Below the pieces are notes generated by a model that saw only the letters and a list, made by a program, of their open reading frames with translations, was not told the origin of the DNA and searched no databases. Both the position numbers and the translations under genes were made by a program. Shown one piece after another: positions 24,318 through 32,986 of a stretch of DNA of 36,275 nt. The first letter of the stretch is position 1. Every line of letters begins with the position of its first letter. This DNA is from CAZXYS01 sp964645005 (lineage in GTDB: Bacteria; Bacteroidota; Ignavibacteria; Kapaibacteriales; UBA2268): the NCBI GenBank assembly GCA_964645005.1, contig CAZXYS010000040.1, positions 1-36,275 of the forward strand, given 5' to 3'.

Positions 24318-24605
24318 GGTTCACCCTTTTTTTTGTTGAAAAATTATTGATCATGTAACATTTATAATCATTATTTCTCATTACTAAATTCCGATTTAGT
24401 AATGCTTTTTTCCGGCGAAGTTGTACTTCGCCGGGTGGTATATATTATGTACTCAGAAAACGTCATTCCGAAGGTATCGAAGTTGAGCGAAGCGAAATCC
24501 TGCTTCAGCAGGGTGGAGTGAAGTACCCAGGATACCATTGGAAACCGGATCCTTCGCTGCACTCAGGATGACATCCTATACGAATTTTTGAAAATTCATA
24601 CATCA
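24318..24605. repeat. Intergenic palindromic repeats
   Basis: A third copy of the ten-base-stem hairpin around TCCG lies at 24380-24403, followed by CGGCGAAGT-TGT-ACTTCGCCG (24413-24433). A longer element runs from about 24461 (GTCATTCC) to 24572 (GGATGAC) and includes CCTGC-TTCA-GCAGG at 24499-24512. Confidence 0.7.
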
Positions 24606-25451
24606 CTAAATTACATTTCCGTAAACAATTATAAAAATTAATATACCCAGTATTATTCGATAATTAATGAATAATAGTGTAGAGCGTGTCCTGAGAAATC
24701 TGAGCAGGAACGCTATCGCCGCATAACCGCTTATCGCCGAAGTAATTATTGCGACAATCAAAGTCAACAGATCGCCTGCGGAAATATACTCAAGACTCTG
24801 GTAAAATTCAAATAAACCGCTGCCGAAAACTGCGGGTATGCTAAGTAAAAATGAGAATCTTGCGGCGGTTTCGCGGTTCATACCCAGAAACAGCCCGGCA
24901 GTTATGGTAGTTCCCGAACGCGAAGAACCTGGTATCAACGCTACACACTGTGCAAAGCCCACGATAATTGCATCCTTCAGTGTTATCGAGTCCAGATCTT
25001 TCCTGAAATTAGCAACTTTCTCGGCGAGGAAAAGTATCAGCGCCAGAACTATGAGACTGGAGGCGATGACGATGGGATCCTTCGTCAATTCGCCTTCTAT
25101 CACACTTTTAAATACCAGACCGATAATTACTATCGGTATTGATCCGAGAATGATATACCAGCCCATCCGCGAATCGGGGCTTTGATTAGCTATTTTCTGT
25201 CTTCCGGAAACCAGATTCTCTTTGAAAAATGCCGCAGGGATAGTCCTGATTTCTTTCGAGAAGTATAGCAGTACGGCGATGAGCGTACCCAGCTGAATCA
25301 CGGCGATGAAAGCCGTCCACTGTTCGGGATTTTCGGGATCGATGAGTCCCATCATTTGCCCAACAAGCGTAAGATGCGCGGTGCTGCTGATGGGGATGAA
25401 CTCGGTCAAGCCCTGAATTATACCTAATATAATCGCTTCTATAATACTCAT
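24606..25451 (-). CDS. uppP: Undecaprenyl-diphosphatase
   Basis: An integral membrane phosphatase (BacA/UppP family) that recycles undecaprenyl pyrophosphate to the monophosphate carrier for peptidoglycan and O-antigen synthesis. The two family motifs are present: GLTEFIPISSTAHL near the N-terminus (with the essential Glu, Ser and His) and PGSSRSGTTITAG in the middle (the catalytic Arg and Ser). About eight membrane helices follow. ATG 25451 (MSIIEAIILG) gives 281 residues, close to the family norm of about 270. The 159 bases of open frame upstream have no family match and run into the divergent gene at 25555, so they were left out. Confidence 0.93.
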   Translation of the reverse strand: MSIIEAIILGIIQGLTEFIPISSTAHLTLVGQMMGLIDPENPEQWTAFIAVIQLGTLIAVLLYFSKEIRTIPAAFFKENLVSGRQKIANQSPDSRMGWYIILGSIPIVIIGLVFKSVIEGELTKDPIVIASSLIVLALILFLAEKVANFRKDLDSITLKDAIIVGFAQCVALIPGSSRSGTTITAGLFLGMNRETAARFSFLLSIPAVFGSGLFEFYQSLEYISAGDLLTLIVAIITSAISGYAAIAFLLRFLRTRSTLLFINYRIILGILIFIIVYGNVI

Positions 25452-25554
25452 AATCATTTCGTTTGTGATGAAAATAATTGGCAAATATAAGGAAGATTTT
25501 AGGAATGAGGGAAAATTTGATTTGAATTTATGTAAGAATTGATTAAATTTAAAT

Positions 25555-25848
25555 ATGACCACCATAGAAGAAATATTGAGCAAATTAAAAGAGTTAAAGC
25601 CATATCTCAATAAGGAATATGCCGTTAAGGAGATAAGGCTCTTCGGTTCATTTTCAAATCAAATTTTTAATGATGACAGCGATATCGACCTTCTCGCAGC
25701 ACTTGAAAAGTCCATCGGCTGGAAATTTTTCTCACTTGAAATATATCCGTAGCAGGTTTTCGGTCGAAAAATTGACTTGGTAACAAAAAAGCAGGCGCTT
25801 AAACACAAAATAAAAGATAAAATTCTTGAGAAAGTGGAATATGTGTAA
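25555..25848 (+). pseudogene. MntA-like nucleotidyltransferase, in-frame TAG
   Basis: The frame encodes a minimal nucleotidyltransferase domain with the motif LFGSFSNQIFNDDSDIDLL (GSx10DxD type). A TAG at 25750-25752 interrupts it. Beyond the stop the same frame continues to 25848 with exactly the family's C-terminal half (VFGRKIDLVTKKQALKHK, KILEKVEYV), giving a 97-residue full protein. MntA-type proteins adenylylate the HEPN toxin HepT; no HepT-like gene lies next to it. I read it as a recent nonsense mutation; readthrough of UAG is possible but unsupported. Confidence 0.8.
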
Positions 25849-25853
25849 ATGAA

Positions 25854-25922
25854 ATGATTAAGAAAATATTTATACTGAACTTATTTTTATCACTTTGGGG
25901 CTGCCAATCCAGCGGAATTTAA
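25854..25922 (+). CDS. Possible lipoprotein-like micropeptide
   Basis: A 22-codon frame starts 6 bp after the broken nucleotidyltransferase and reads MIKKIFILNLFLSLWGCQSS. The hydrophobic stretch and LWGC look like a lipoprotein signal and lipobox, as in entericidin-like peptides or the truncated start of a larger lipoprotein. It is short enough to be chance, and no clear ribosome-binding site was found. Confidence 0.25.
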   Translation: MIKKIFILNLFLSLWGCQSSGI

Positions 25923-26028
25923 AGAATACATAAATAAAATTGTCATAGTAAATGTTATTAAAGTTATAAACTAAATTTTCTCTTTATTCGTAATTTAGCA
26001 CGTTACTTTGACAATTGAGATAGTATAA

Positions 26029-26101
26029 GCCACCATAGCTCAGTTGGCAGAGCAACTGATTTGTAATCAGTAGGTCGGCGGTTCGAATCCGTCTGGTGGC
26101 T
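26029..26101 (+). tRNA. tRNA-Thr (anticodon TGT)
   Basis: A 73-nt cloverleaf. Acceptor stem GCCACCA pairs with TGGTGGC. The D arm is GCTC-AGTTGGCA-GAGC, the anticodon arm ACTGA-TTTGTAA-TCAGT with anticodon TGT, and the T arm GGCGG-TTCGAAT-CCGTC. The discriminator base is T and no CCA is encoded. A terminator follows. Confidence 0.95.
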
Positions 26102-26110
26102 CAGAGAATA

Positions 26111-26143
26111 AACCCGCAAAAGCTAAGGCTGATGCGGGTTTTT
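26111..26143 (+). terminator. Terminator after tRNA-Thr
   Basis: AACCCGC and GCGGGTT arms with an inner AGC/GCT pairing, followed by a T run (GGGTTTTTAG). It fits a rho-independent terminator for the tRNA and is placed 10 bp after it. Confidence 0.75.
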
Positions 26144-26188
26144 AGTTATGTGTTAGATTTTTTAAGTCCATCAGCCGGTTGTTTGTTG

Positions 26189-27589
26189 CTACTTGTGGAT
26201 CTTTAATCCTTCGTCTAACAATTCATTCACTTTATTAAGCGAATTAGCTTCCGCATAGAATCTTATCAACGGCTCGGTGCCGGACGGGCGTATCAACAGC
26301 CAGCCGTTCTTGACGAAGAATTTGCAGCCGTCGGTAGTGTCGATTCTTTCGACTTCGTACCTGCCGAGTTTGTTTGGCTTCTTCTTGCAGGCGTTCATGA
26401 TCTTTTCTTTGTCTTCCGGTGTGACAGGTACGTCGCGCCTTGAATAGCGGTGTTTTCCGAACTCTTGGTCGAGATCTTCGCACAGTTTCTTGATCGATTT
26501 TTTCTCGACTGCCATAACTTCCAACAGCAGAAGACCGTTGAATAAGCCGTCGCGTTCCGGAATGTGAAGCGCAGTGCCGAGACCGCCGGATTCCTCGCCG
26601 CCGATGAGTACTTTTTCCTCGCTCATCAATTGCGCCGCATATTTGAACCCCACCGGTGTCTTATGCAGTTTCAAATTCTTGGCTTCGCAGTATTTATCGA
26701 CCATTGAAGTGAGTGAAACAGTCTTGACCACCGAGCCGCGCTTATTCCTTTTTTCGTAGAGGTATTTCATGAGGATTATGAATACCTTGTGCGAATCAAC
26801 GAAATTGCCTTCCTCGTCTATTACGCCGAGGCGGTCGGCATCCCCGTCAGCAGCGAGAGCTATGTCATAACCTTCGCTTTTGACTTTGTCGATGGTTTCC
26901 TGCAGGTGTTCCTTTATTGGCTCAGGGCGTTCGAGACCGCCGAAACAGGGATTGTAGTAATCGTGGATTTCATCGGCATCAGGCAGGATCCTCTTGATAG
27001 TGTCAATACCTGCGCCGTACATTGGATCGAACAATACCTTATATCCTGCATCAATGATTTCTTTGACATTGATCTTTTTCTTGAGATAGCGCAAATAAGA
27101 TTCTTTCGCATCAAACGGGCGGATTTTCTTCAGCTTGACATAGTCTTCCATATTTTGAATCTTTATCTGCGGCGGTCTGCCGAGAATCCGCTTCAAATAT
27201 TTTTCCACTTCCTTGATTTGATCGGGGGTAGCGGGTCCGCCGAAGTGCGCTTTGAGTTTGAATCCGTTATATATAGGCGGATTATGACTCGCAGTGATGA
27301 CTATTCCCAGGTTAGCGCCTTTCTGCTTGGTGTGGTAAGATACCTGCGGCGTCGATGAATGAGTGTCTGTGATATGAACAGTTATACCCTGCCAGGCAAG
27401 CACCCGTGCGACTTCTTCAGCGAATTCCTTAGACAAAAAGCGAGTGTCATAGCCGATGACAGCAGAAGGATTTTCCTGTACAGTGTTATTGAGATAGCGT
27501 GCCGTGGCAAGCGCGATGTAGTGAAGATTTTCAAAAGTGTAGTCACGCGCTATAAGGGCGCGCCAGCCGTCAGTTCCGAATTTGATCAT
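26189..27589 (-). CDS. Alpha-D-phosphohexomutase (PGM/PMM)
   Basis: A 466-residue phosphoglucomutase/phosphomannomutase. All four active-site elements are visible: the phosphoserine loop VITASHNPPIYNGFKLK, the magnesium-binding AADGDADRLGVID, the sugar-binding loop GGEESGGLGTALHIPERDG, and the phosphate-binding RPSGTEPLIRFYAE. It interconverts hexose 1- and 6-phosphates and supplies nucleotide sugars for envelope polysaccharides. Length and loop wording match the single-domain-order bacterial/archaeal PGM-PMM family rather than GlmM; I cannot separate glucose from mannose specificity. It ends 45 bp after a terminator for the tRNA on the other strand. Confidence 0.9.
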   Translation of the reverse strand: MIKFGTDGWRALIARDYTFENLHYIALATARYLNNTVQENPSAVIGYDTRFLSKEFAEEVARVLAWQGITVHITDTHSSTPQVSYHTKQKGANLGIVITASHNPPIYNGFKLKAHFGGPATPDQIKEVEKYLKRILGRPPQIKIQNMEDYVKLKKIRPFDAKESYLRYLKKKINVKEIIDAGYKVLFDPMYGAGIDTIKRILPDADEIHDYYNPCFGGLERPEPIKEHLQETIDKVKSEGYDIALAADGDADRLGVIDEEGNFVDSHKVFIILMKYLYEKRNKRGSVVKTVSLTSMVDKYCEAKNLKLHKTPVGFKYAAQLMSEEKVLIGGEESGGLGTALHIPERDGLFNGLLLLEVMAVEKKSIKKLCEDLDQEFGKHRYSRRDVPVTPEDKEKIMNACKKKPNKLGRYEVERIDTTDGCKFFVKNGWLLIRPSGTEPLIRFYAEANSLNKVNELLDEGLKIHK

Positions 27590-27770
27590 TTTTTCTTATC
27601 GTCTTTTTATTGCACAAGTTATGTTTTTTTCTATTTTCATCTATACCTATGCTTCTATCAGTTATAGGTGTCCTATTAGTCGTATTTGTCTATCCTTTGA
27701 CTTCGCTCAGGATGACAATAAAAGTATCACACTGAGCGAAGTCGAAGTGTGGCTGGCAGGCAAATGAACT
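27590..27770. repeat. Inverted repeat (GACTTCGCTCAG)
   Basis: Between the mutase and enolase genes, 27699-27710 (GACTTCGCTCAG) and 27732-27743 (CTGAGCGAAGTC) form 12-bp perfect arms with a 21-bp spacer. Arms of this sequence occur widely as dispersed palindromes; here they stand once. Confidence 0.7.
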
Positions 27771-29051
27771 TTATTCAAAAGGTGATCTGCCTGCATATTC
27801 CGCATCGTCGCCTAAGAGTTCTTCTATCCGTAGAAGCTGGTTGTACTTGGCTGCTCTGTCCGTGCGGCTGGGTGCACCGGTCTTGATTTGTCCCGCATTC
27901 ATTGCAACCGCAATATCTGCAATCGTAGTATCTTCCGTCTCGCCGGAACGGTGCGAAATAATCGTGGAATAGCCTGCTCTCTTGGCGAGTTGTATCGTTT
28001 CAATAGTCTCGGTAAGCGTGCCTATCTGGTTGACCTTTACTAAGATAGCATTGGCTGCGCTCATTTGAATACCCTTCTTAAGGAATTCTGGATTTGTAAC
28101 GAAAAGATCGTCACCCACAATGCGAACTTTCTTGCCCAATGCCGTATTCATCTTAGTCCAGTTATCCCAGTCATTTTCATCGAGACCATCTTCGATGGAT
28201 ATGATCGGGTATTTTTTGATAAGTTCCTCGTACCAGGCAATCATTTCATCGGCAGATTTATCTTTGCCGCTTGATTTGAACATTTTGTACTTGCCGTTCT
28301 CGAACATCTCGCTGGCAGCGACATCGACAGTCAGAAGAATATCGTCATTGGGTTTGTAGCCTGCCTGATCTATGGCTTCGAGAATTACATCGAAAGCTTC
28401 TTCGTTTGACTTGAGCGACGGCGCGAAACCGCCCTCATCGCCTACGGATGTGTTATATCCTTTGGATTTTAGAACTTTTTTCAGATTGTGGAAGATTTCC
28501 GTACCCATGCGCAAACCTTCGCTAAAAGTAGGCGCGCCGACTGGCATAACCATAAATTCCTGGATATCTACGTTGTTATCTGCGTGCTTGCCGCCATTGA
28601 GGATATTCATCATCGGTGTTGGCAGCATTTTCGCAGCAACGCCGCCAAGATAGCGGTAAAGCGGAAGTCCGTGCGATTCCGCTGCAGCTTTGGCAACTGC
28701 CAGAGAAACGCCCAGGATAGCATTGGCACCGAGATTTTTCTTGTTTTCCGTGCCGTCCAGCGTTATAAGGACCTGATCTATCAATGTCTGATCGGTAGCT
28801 TCGTATCCTTCTATCTCCTCAGCTATGACGGAATTTACGTTCTCGACGGCATTTTGCACGCCTTTGCCGAGGAATCTGTCCTTATCGCCGTCGCGAAGCT
28901 CGTGGGCTTCGTGTTCGCCGGTGCTGGCGCCCGAAGGAATTTGCGTGCGCCCGAAAGAGCCGTCGTCAAGATATACGTCAACTTCGAGAGTTGGATTGCC
29001 GCGAGAGTCAAGTATCTCCCTTGCGTGAACATCAAGAATGAATGCGCTCAT
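27771..29051 (-). CDS. eno: Enolase
   Basis: Converts 2-phosphoglycerate to phosphoenolpyruvate in glycolysis. ATG 29051 (MSAFILDVHAREILDSRGNP) gives 426 residues, the usual length. The longer frame upstream is not conserved in style and was dropped. Motifs present: the N-terminal SRGNPTLEVDVYLDDGS, the flexible loop SGASTGEHEAHELRDGD, magnesium ligands IEDGLDENDW, the catalytic lysine in ILVKVNQIGTLTETI, and SHRSGETEDTTIADIAV. A GGGG-type ribosome-binding site lies about 10 bp before the ATG. Expected to be essential and highly expressed. Confidence 0.96.
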   Translation of the reverse strand: MSAFILDVHAREILDSRGNPTLEVDVYLDDGSFGRTQIPSGASTGEHEAHELRDGDKDRFLGKGVQNAVENVNSVIAEEIEGYEATDQTLIDQVLITLDGTENKKNLGANAILGVSLAVAKAAAESHGLPLYRYLGGVAAKMLPTPMMNILNGGKHADNNVDIQEFMVMPVGAPTFSEGLRMGTEIFHNLKKVLKSKGYNTSVGDEGGFAPSLKSNEEAFDVILEAIDQAGYKPNDDILLTVDVAASEMFENGKYKMFKSSGKDKSADEMIAWYEELIKKYPIISIEDGLDENDWDNWTKMNTALGKKVRIVGDDLFVTNPEFLKKGIQMSAANAILVKVNQIGTLTETIETIQLAKRAGYSTIISHRSGETEDTTIADIAVAMNAGQIKTGAPSRTDRAAKYNQLLRIEELLGDDAEYAGRSPFE

Positions 29052-29163
29052 TATGTTTTTCCCCTTTGTTTGGTAAGTAATCTTTTTATTAAAAGCAAAC
29101 TTCCGGTTTACCCAAATAAGCCGAAAGTTTGCCATTAATCAGATATATCGGGACATCGGCGAA

Positions 29164-29457
29164 CTAATAGTTAAGTTTGTCGATTTTTTTCGCAAGATTA
29201 AAGTCCAGTTCCGTTAGACCTCCCTGATCGTGCGTGGATAAACTGACTCTAAGCTTATTGTAACCGAAAATGCTCAAGTCAGGGTGGTGATCCATCTTTT
29301 CGGCGAGTATCGCAATAGCAGTCACTGCGCCTGCTGCTGCTGCAAAATTTTCGCAGGAAAACTCACGGATGATCAATTTGCCTTCTCTTTTCCACAATGG
29401 TATATCTTTCAATGCTTTTTCAATTTCTTTTTCTGCAGCTAATTGCGGTCTTGCCAT
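29164..29457 (-). CDS. Pterin-4a-carbinolamine dehydratase
   Basis: A 97-residue dehydratase (PCD/DCoH family) that regenerates tetrahydrobiopterin cofactor. The family signature MDHHPDLSIFGYNKLRVSLS contains the catalytic His-His pair, and the terminal Asp/Thr region (STHDQGGLTELDFNLAKKID) is conserved. In bacteria without aromatic hydroxylases these proteins serve as pterin or moonlighting factors; this window shows no hydroxylase. It lies between enolase and thioredoxin on the same strand, with spacing large enough for separate promoters. Confidence 0.92.
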   Translation of the reverse strand: MARPQLAAEKEIEKALKDIPLWKREGKLIIREFSCENFAAAAGAVTAIAILAEKMDHHPDLSIFGYNKLRVSLSTHDQGGLTELDFNLAKKIDKLNY

Positions 29458-29625
29458 ATAGCACCTGCTTATTAATTCTAAAATTTAAAAATCAGTAAGT
29501 AAAAAAAGGAAATTTATTAAAAAGGTTAAGGCTTAGAACTTAAGTTAGAAAAAAAACTTGAAATTCTAAACCTTAAACGAATGAAATCTGAAGTAAATGT
29601 AAGAAATTTTTAAGATCGTAGTTTT

Positions 29626-29958
29626 TTAGTTAAGATGCGCATTAACTCTTTCAACGATCTGTTGTTTAGGTACGGCACCGATGATCGTATCGACCACTTC
29701 GCCGCCCTTAAAGATTAAAACCGTAGGAATTGAACGAATACCGAATTCCATGGCTATTTTCTGGTTGTTATCGACATCGAGCTTACAGACTTTTAGTTTA
29801 TCCTGATATTCATCGACTAATTCTTCCATGATCGGAGCAATTAGTCTGCAAGGCCCGCACCATGCCGCCCAGAAATCTATTATCACCGGTACGTCTGACT
29901 GTTTAACTTCGGTATTGAAACTATCTTCAGTTAAATGAATTGGTTGTCCCATTGACAA
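29626..29958 (-). CDS. trxA: Thioredoxin
   Basis: A 110-residue thioredoxin. The active site is FWAAWCGPCRLIAPIMEELV (Cys34 and Cys37), followed by the cis-proline loop (GIRSIPTVLIFKGGEVVD) and a C-terminal helix. It reduces disulfides in cytoplasmic enzymes. No signal peptide is present, so it acts in the cytoplasm. The spacing (about 170 bp) to the pterin dehydratase and the AT-rich spacer upstream suggest its own promoter. Confidence 0.95.
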   Translation of the reverse strand: MSMGQPIHLTEDSFNTEVKQSDVPVIIDFWAAWCGPCRLIAPIMEELVDEYQDKLKVCKLDVDNNQKIAMEFGIRSIPTVLIFKGGEVVDTIIGAVPKQQIVERVNAHLN

Positions 29959-30235
29959 TTTCCCTTATTCTTTTGAAAAAAAATGTATTAATACAAAATT
30001 ATAAAACTTTGAACTTTGATAAAATTTAATTGTTCAAACTATTGTCTTAAGTCGAAAATTTATTTGGAATATTTTATTTGCTTTGATTAAACGGAATATT
30101 TCATTTAATTGAATTTTTTATTTTGAATTAAGGAGGTTCAAGCAGATAAGACAATATAATATGCTTTTCTCTGAAGGGAACAGAGAATTGTGAAGCGTTT
30201 AATTTTGCATAGATCCGGGGTAAAAAGCACTACGG

Positions 30236-30598
30236 CTAATTCAGATGAATATCAAATTCATCGGCTGTTTGGTCTTTAAGAATCTTCCTTTCATGGAGTT
30301 TCCAGATCAGAAAAGCTATACCTGCGCCAAAAGCAAAGAAAAGCAACGGATAAACAGTTGCACTGTAAATCAGGTTCATCGATGAGAAATATTCCCAGAC
30401 GTTATTTCCGATAATGAACTGCAAAACTGCATCTCCGGCTATCTTCAATGCCGACGCTGCAATACCGAAAATTAAAGTAAATGACAGGATATAGCTCAAT
30501 TTACCAGCCTTTCTGATCTTTTGCCAGTCTTCTGGTTCGTAGATCCGTGTTGCAAAGTATTTTTGCCTGACCTCTCTATTTGGATTGTCGAACTTCAT
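30236..30598 (-). CDS. Two-TM membrane protein of unknown function
   Basis: A 120-residue protein I do not recognise. A charged N-terminus (PNREVRQKYFATRIYEPEDW) precedes two hydrophobic helices (about residues 33-53 and 77-99), and the short C-terminal tail is charged (LHERKILKDQTADEFDIHLN). The topology predicts both ends in the cytoplasm. It has long AT-rich spacers on both sides, so it is probably a separate transcription unit. Confidence 0.7.
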   Translation of the reverse strand: MKFDNPNREVRQKYFATRIYEPEDWQKIRKAGKLSYILSFTLIFGIAASALKIAGDAVLQFIIGNNVWEYFSSMNLIYSATVYPLLFFAFGAGIAFLIWKLHERKILKDQTADEFDIHLN

Positions 30599-30873
30599 AA
30601 TACCTTTTTTATTAAATAATACATTGACTACTACTAATAATACACTTGAAATTGCATTTTGTTACATTGTTTTTTAAGTTTTCTTAAAATTTATTAATTT
30701 TTTAATAATAATTTGTTGTTAATTTCCAAATATTTATAAAGTTTTTGTAATAACAACAATTTTTTTATCAATTTACCCAGTTCCTTAAAGAGATTTATTT
30801 AAGAACATCAGGTAGTTTATTATAATGACAAACTAAAAGGCAAAAAGTTTCAAAATAAATTTATAAAGTATCC

Positions 30874-31569
30874 TTATACTTCGACTTCTTCGCTAATAAT
30901 AATTTCAGCGATCTTAAGATCCAATGGAGTTGTTATCTTAATGTTGTTCTCTTCGCCATCAACTACTTTAACTTTGTAACCGATGAATTCCAGCAGGGAT
31001 GCGCTATCAGTTCCCTGAAACCCAATTTCGTTAGCTTTACCGAAAGCAGAATAAATTAGTTCCTGCCAGAAACCCTGTGGTGTTTGAACGCTGCATAAGA
31101 TATTACGGTCGAGTGTTTTAACTATAGCTCCGGCTCTGTTTTTTTCCTTGATTGTATCTTTTGGCTGCAAAGCAGGAATGACGGCACCGTTTTCAGTTGT
31201 TTCTTCGATTATTTTTTGAACGAGTTTTATGCTTGTTATTGGTCTGACAGCGTCATGAACAAGGATGATGTCGGATTCCTTTGCTGTCTGTGTTTGAAGG
31301 GCATTATAAACGGAATCATGCCTGTTTTTCCCACCGACTACAATATCAGTGACTTTTGGTAAATCATATTTGTCAATCAGTTCCCTTGTTTTCTGGTACC
31401 AATCGGCGTGTACAGGAATTACAATATTGTCAATTTCAGGTGTCTGTTCGAAAATTTGTATCGTTCTTATAAGAACAGGTACTTCTTTAAGCTCTAAGAA
31501 CTGCTTTGGTTGATTGCCACCGAAACGTCTGCCAATACCACCGGCAGGTATAATTGTTGTTGTTATCAT
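30874..31569 (-). CDS. ispD: MEP cytidylyltransferase (IspD)
   Basis: 2-C-methyl-D-erythritol 4-phosphate cytidylyltransferase, third enzyme of the non-mevalonate isoprenoid pathway. It shows the nucleotide-binding start IIPAGGIGRRFGGNQPKQFL, the VVGGKNRHDSVYNAL segment, ILVHDAVRPITSIKLV, and LCSVQTPQGFWQE with the conserved Gln-Thr-Pro-Gln. The length, 231 residues, is normal. It supplies precursors for the undecaprenyl carrier recycled by UppP and for quinones. The GWxTD gene ends 34 bp upstream of its ATG, so co-transcription is likely. Confidence 0.94.
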   Translation of the reverse strand: MITTTIIPAGGIGRRFGGNQPKQFLELKEVPVLIRTIQIFEQTPEIDNIVIPVHADWYQKTRELIDKYDLPKVTDIVVGGKNRHDSVYNALQTQTAKESDIILVHDAVRPITSIKLVQKIIEETTENGAVIPALQPKDTIKEKNRAGAIVKTLDRNILCSVQTPQGFWQELIYSAFGKANEIGFQGTDSASLLEFIGYKVKVVDGEENNIKITTPLDLKIAEIIISEEVEV

Positions 31570-31603
31570 ATTCCCTTATTTTAAGTTTTAATTTTCAAAA
31601 TAA

Positions 31604-32911
31604 TTAATTACCTTCGTATTCATATTTTTCTGTTACTGTCATGGGCCTGTAAAGTCTGAAATCACCAAAGCCCGAATTATCAACGAAAATGAACTCCCTA
31701 TTATTTTGATAAATCCATCTTTCGTATATTCTGTTATCACCGTAACGCCGGAAACGCTCCACATTGTATGGAGATCCATGGACAATATAAACATGTCCCA
31801 TGTCAGTTAGCCAGCCTTTTGTATAAGATTTAAATTTCTGATTGGCGAATTCCATTCTGGAGTAATATTGATTAAAAGCTTCATTTCTTTCAGTGTTTGG
31901 GGTAGGATCCCTCTTTTCCCAGAAGCTTTCGAAAAGCCTGATTTTATCTTCTTCAGTTTCCGCATCCTGCATTTTTTTTATTTCCGAGGAGGAAGCAGCA
32001 TACCTCAATTGTCTGATAGCATTGTCTATGTCGGTTAAGACTTTACCAGCTATAGTTCTTCTTACTTTTATGGAACGCTGGGCAATTGCGAGATAATCGG
32101 ATTCGGAAAATTCTTTATCATCACTTGGCGGCAATGCAATTAACCTGATCAAGTATTCTCCTGAGGGCAGGTTTTTCTGAGTTTCAATTTTTAAATAATG
32201 CCGCGATATGGAGTCGCTGACATTTTTTCGGATACGATCGCTTTCAAATAATTTGTCGCCGCCGGTATCGAGTATCTGGTAAATAAAATCAACGTCCTGA
32301 TAAGTTGTATCGTTGTATATTTCGAAAAAAACGAAGAAATCGTATTCCAGCCGGCTGACGTTGTCTGAAACATGAGGTGTTATGACATAACCACCGTTAT
32401 TAGCTTCGATCGAACTCACCAGCATTATTCCGCTAAGTGAAAATGGATAATCGGAGAAATCCAGTGCCGATACGGATCTGGACCTTCGTAATTCCTTGTT
32501 TGAGAATTTGTCTATCAATACGGTTTCCACTGTATAGCTGCCCTTTGCTGCATGAAAAAACAATTGTTCGATGTCAAATTCGCCGGTGCCCCCCTGAGCT
32601 GCGAAATACTCACGGGTTCTGGCTTTTCTTTCGATGAATTTATCCTTAACAGTGTTGCCTAAAGAGTCAATAACCTCTACTTTTACATTATACTTAGCAC
32701 CGTAATAATCTCCGGATTTTACAAATTCCAGCGATTCCCATGGCACCATTAAATACACGTCAATTCTGGCATCGCTGTCTTTTTGGGAAGATTTGAAGAC
32801 TATTGCATCAAAATAAAACTGAGTATCTTTTTCCGGCGAAGAAAAGTTCTGCCCGAATAAGTTTCCGGTTAATAATAACAGTGTTAGTATGATAAAAGTA
32901 ATAGACTTCAT
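31604..32911 (-). CDS. GWxTD-domain secreted protein
   Basis: A 435-residue protein with a signal peptide (MKSITFIILTLLLLTGNLFG). It has a long beta-rich N-terminal region and a C-terminal GWxTD domain (about residues 315-430): the mark is FKSYTKGWLTDMGHVYIVHG, then SPYNVERFRR and ERWIYQNNREFIFVDNSGFG. GWxTD proteins occur in Ignavibacteriota, Gemmatimonadota and Acidobacteriota; their function is not known. ATG 32911 was chosen over an earlier one at 32953 because only the former gives a clean signal peptide. It probably lies in the periplasm. Confidence 0.9.
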   Translation of the reverse strand: MKSITFIILTLLLLTGNLFGQNFSSPEKDTQFYFDAIVFKSSQKDSDARIDVYLMVPWESLEFVKSGDYYGAKYNVKVEVIDSLGNTVKDKFIERKARTREYFAAQGGTGEFDIEQLFFHAAKGSYTVETVLIDKFSNKELRRSRSVSALDFSDYPFSLSGIMLVSSIEANNGGYVITPHVSDNVSRLEYDFFVFFEIYNDTTYQDVDFIYQILDTGGDKLFESDRIRKNVSDSISRHYLKIETQKNLPSGEYLIRLIALPPSDDKEFSESDYLAIAQRSIKVRRTIAGKVLTDIDNAIRQLRYAASSSEIKKMQDAETEEDKIRLFESFWEKRDPTPNTERNEAFNQYYSRMEFANQKFKSYTKGWLTDMGHVYIVHGSPYNVERFRRYGDNRIYERWIYQNNREFIFVDNSGFGDFRLYRPMTVTEKYEYEGN

Positions 32912-32986
32912 CTTTTCTTTTTTTTCCTTATACTTGAAATGTAAAATTAACAATTGTTTGTAAATTCTATGTTAACTTTTTTAAAT

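Noticed and set aside
25452..25610. An N-terminal extension of UppP
   Set aside because: The added residues have no family match, overlap the divergent gene, and the family start fits ATG 25451.
29052..29135. A longer enolase N-terminus
   Set aside because: Enolases start with the MSAFILDVHAREILDSRG pattern; the upstream codons are non-coding leader with a ribosome-binding site.
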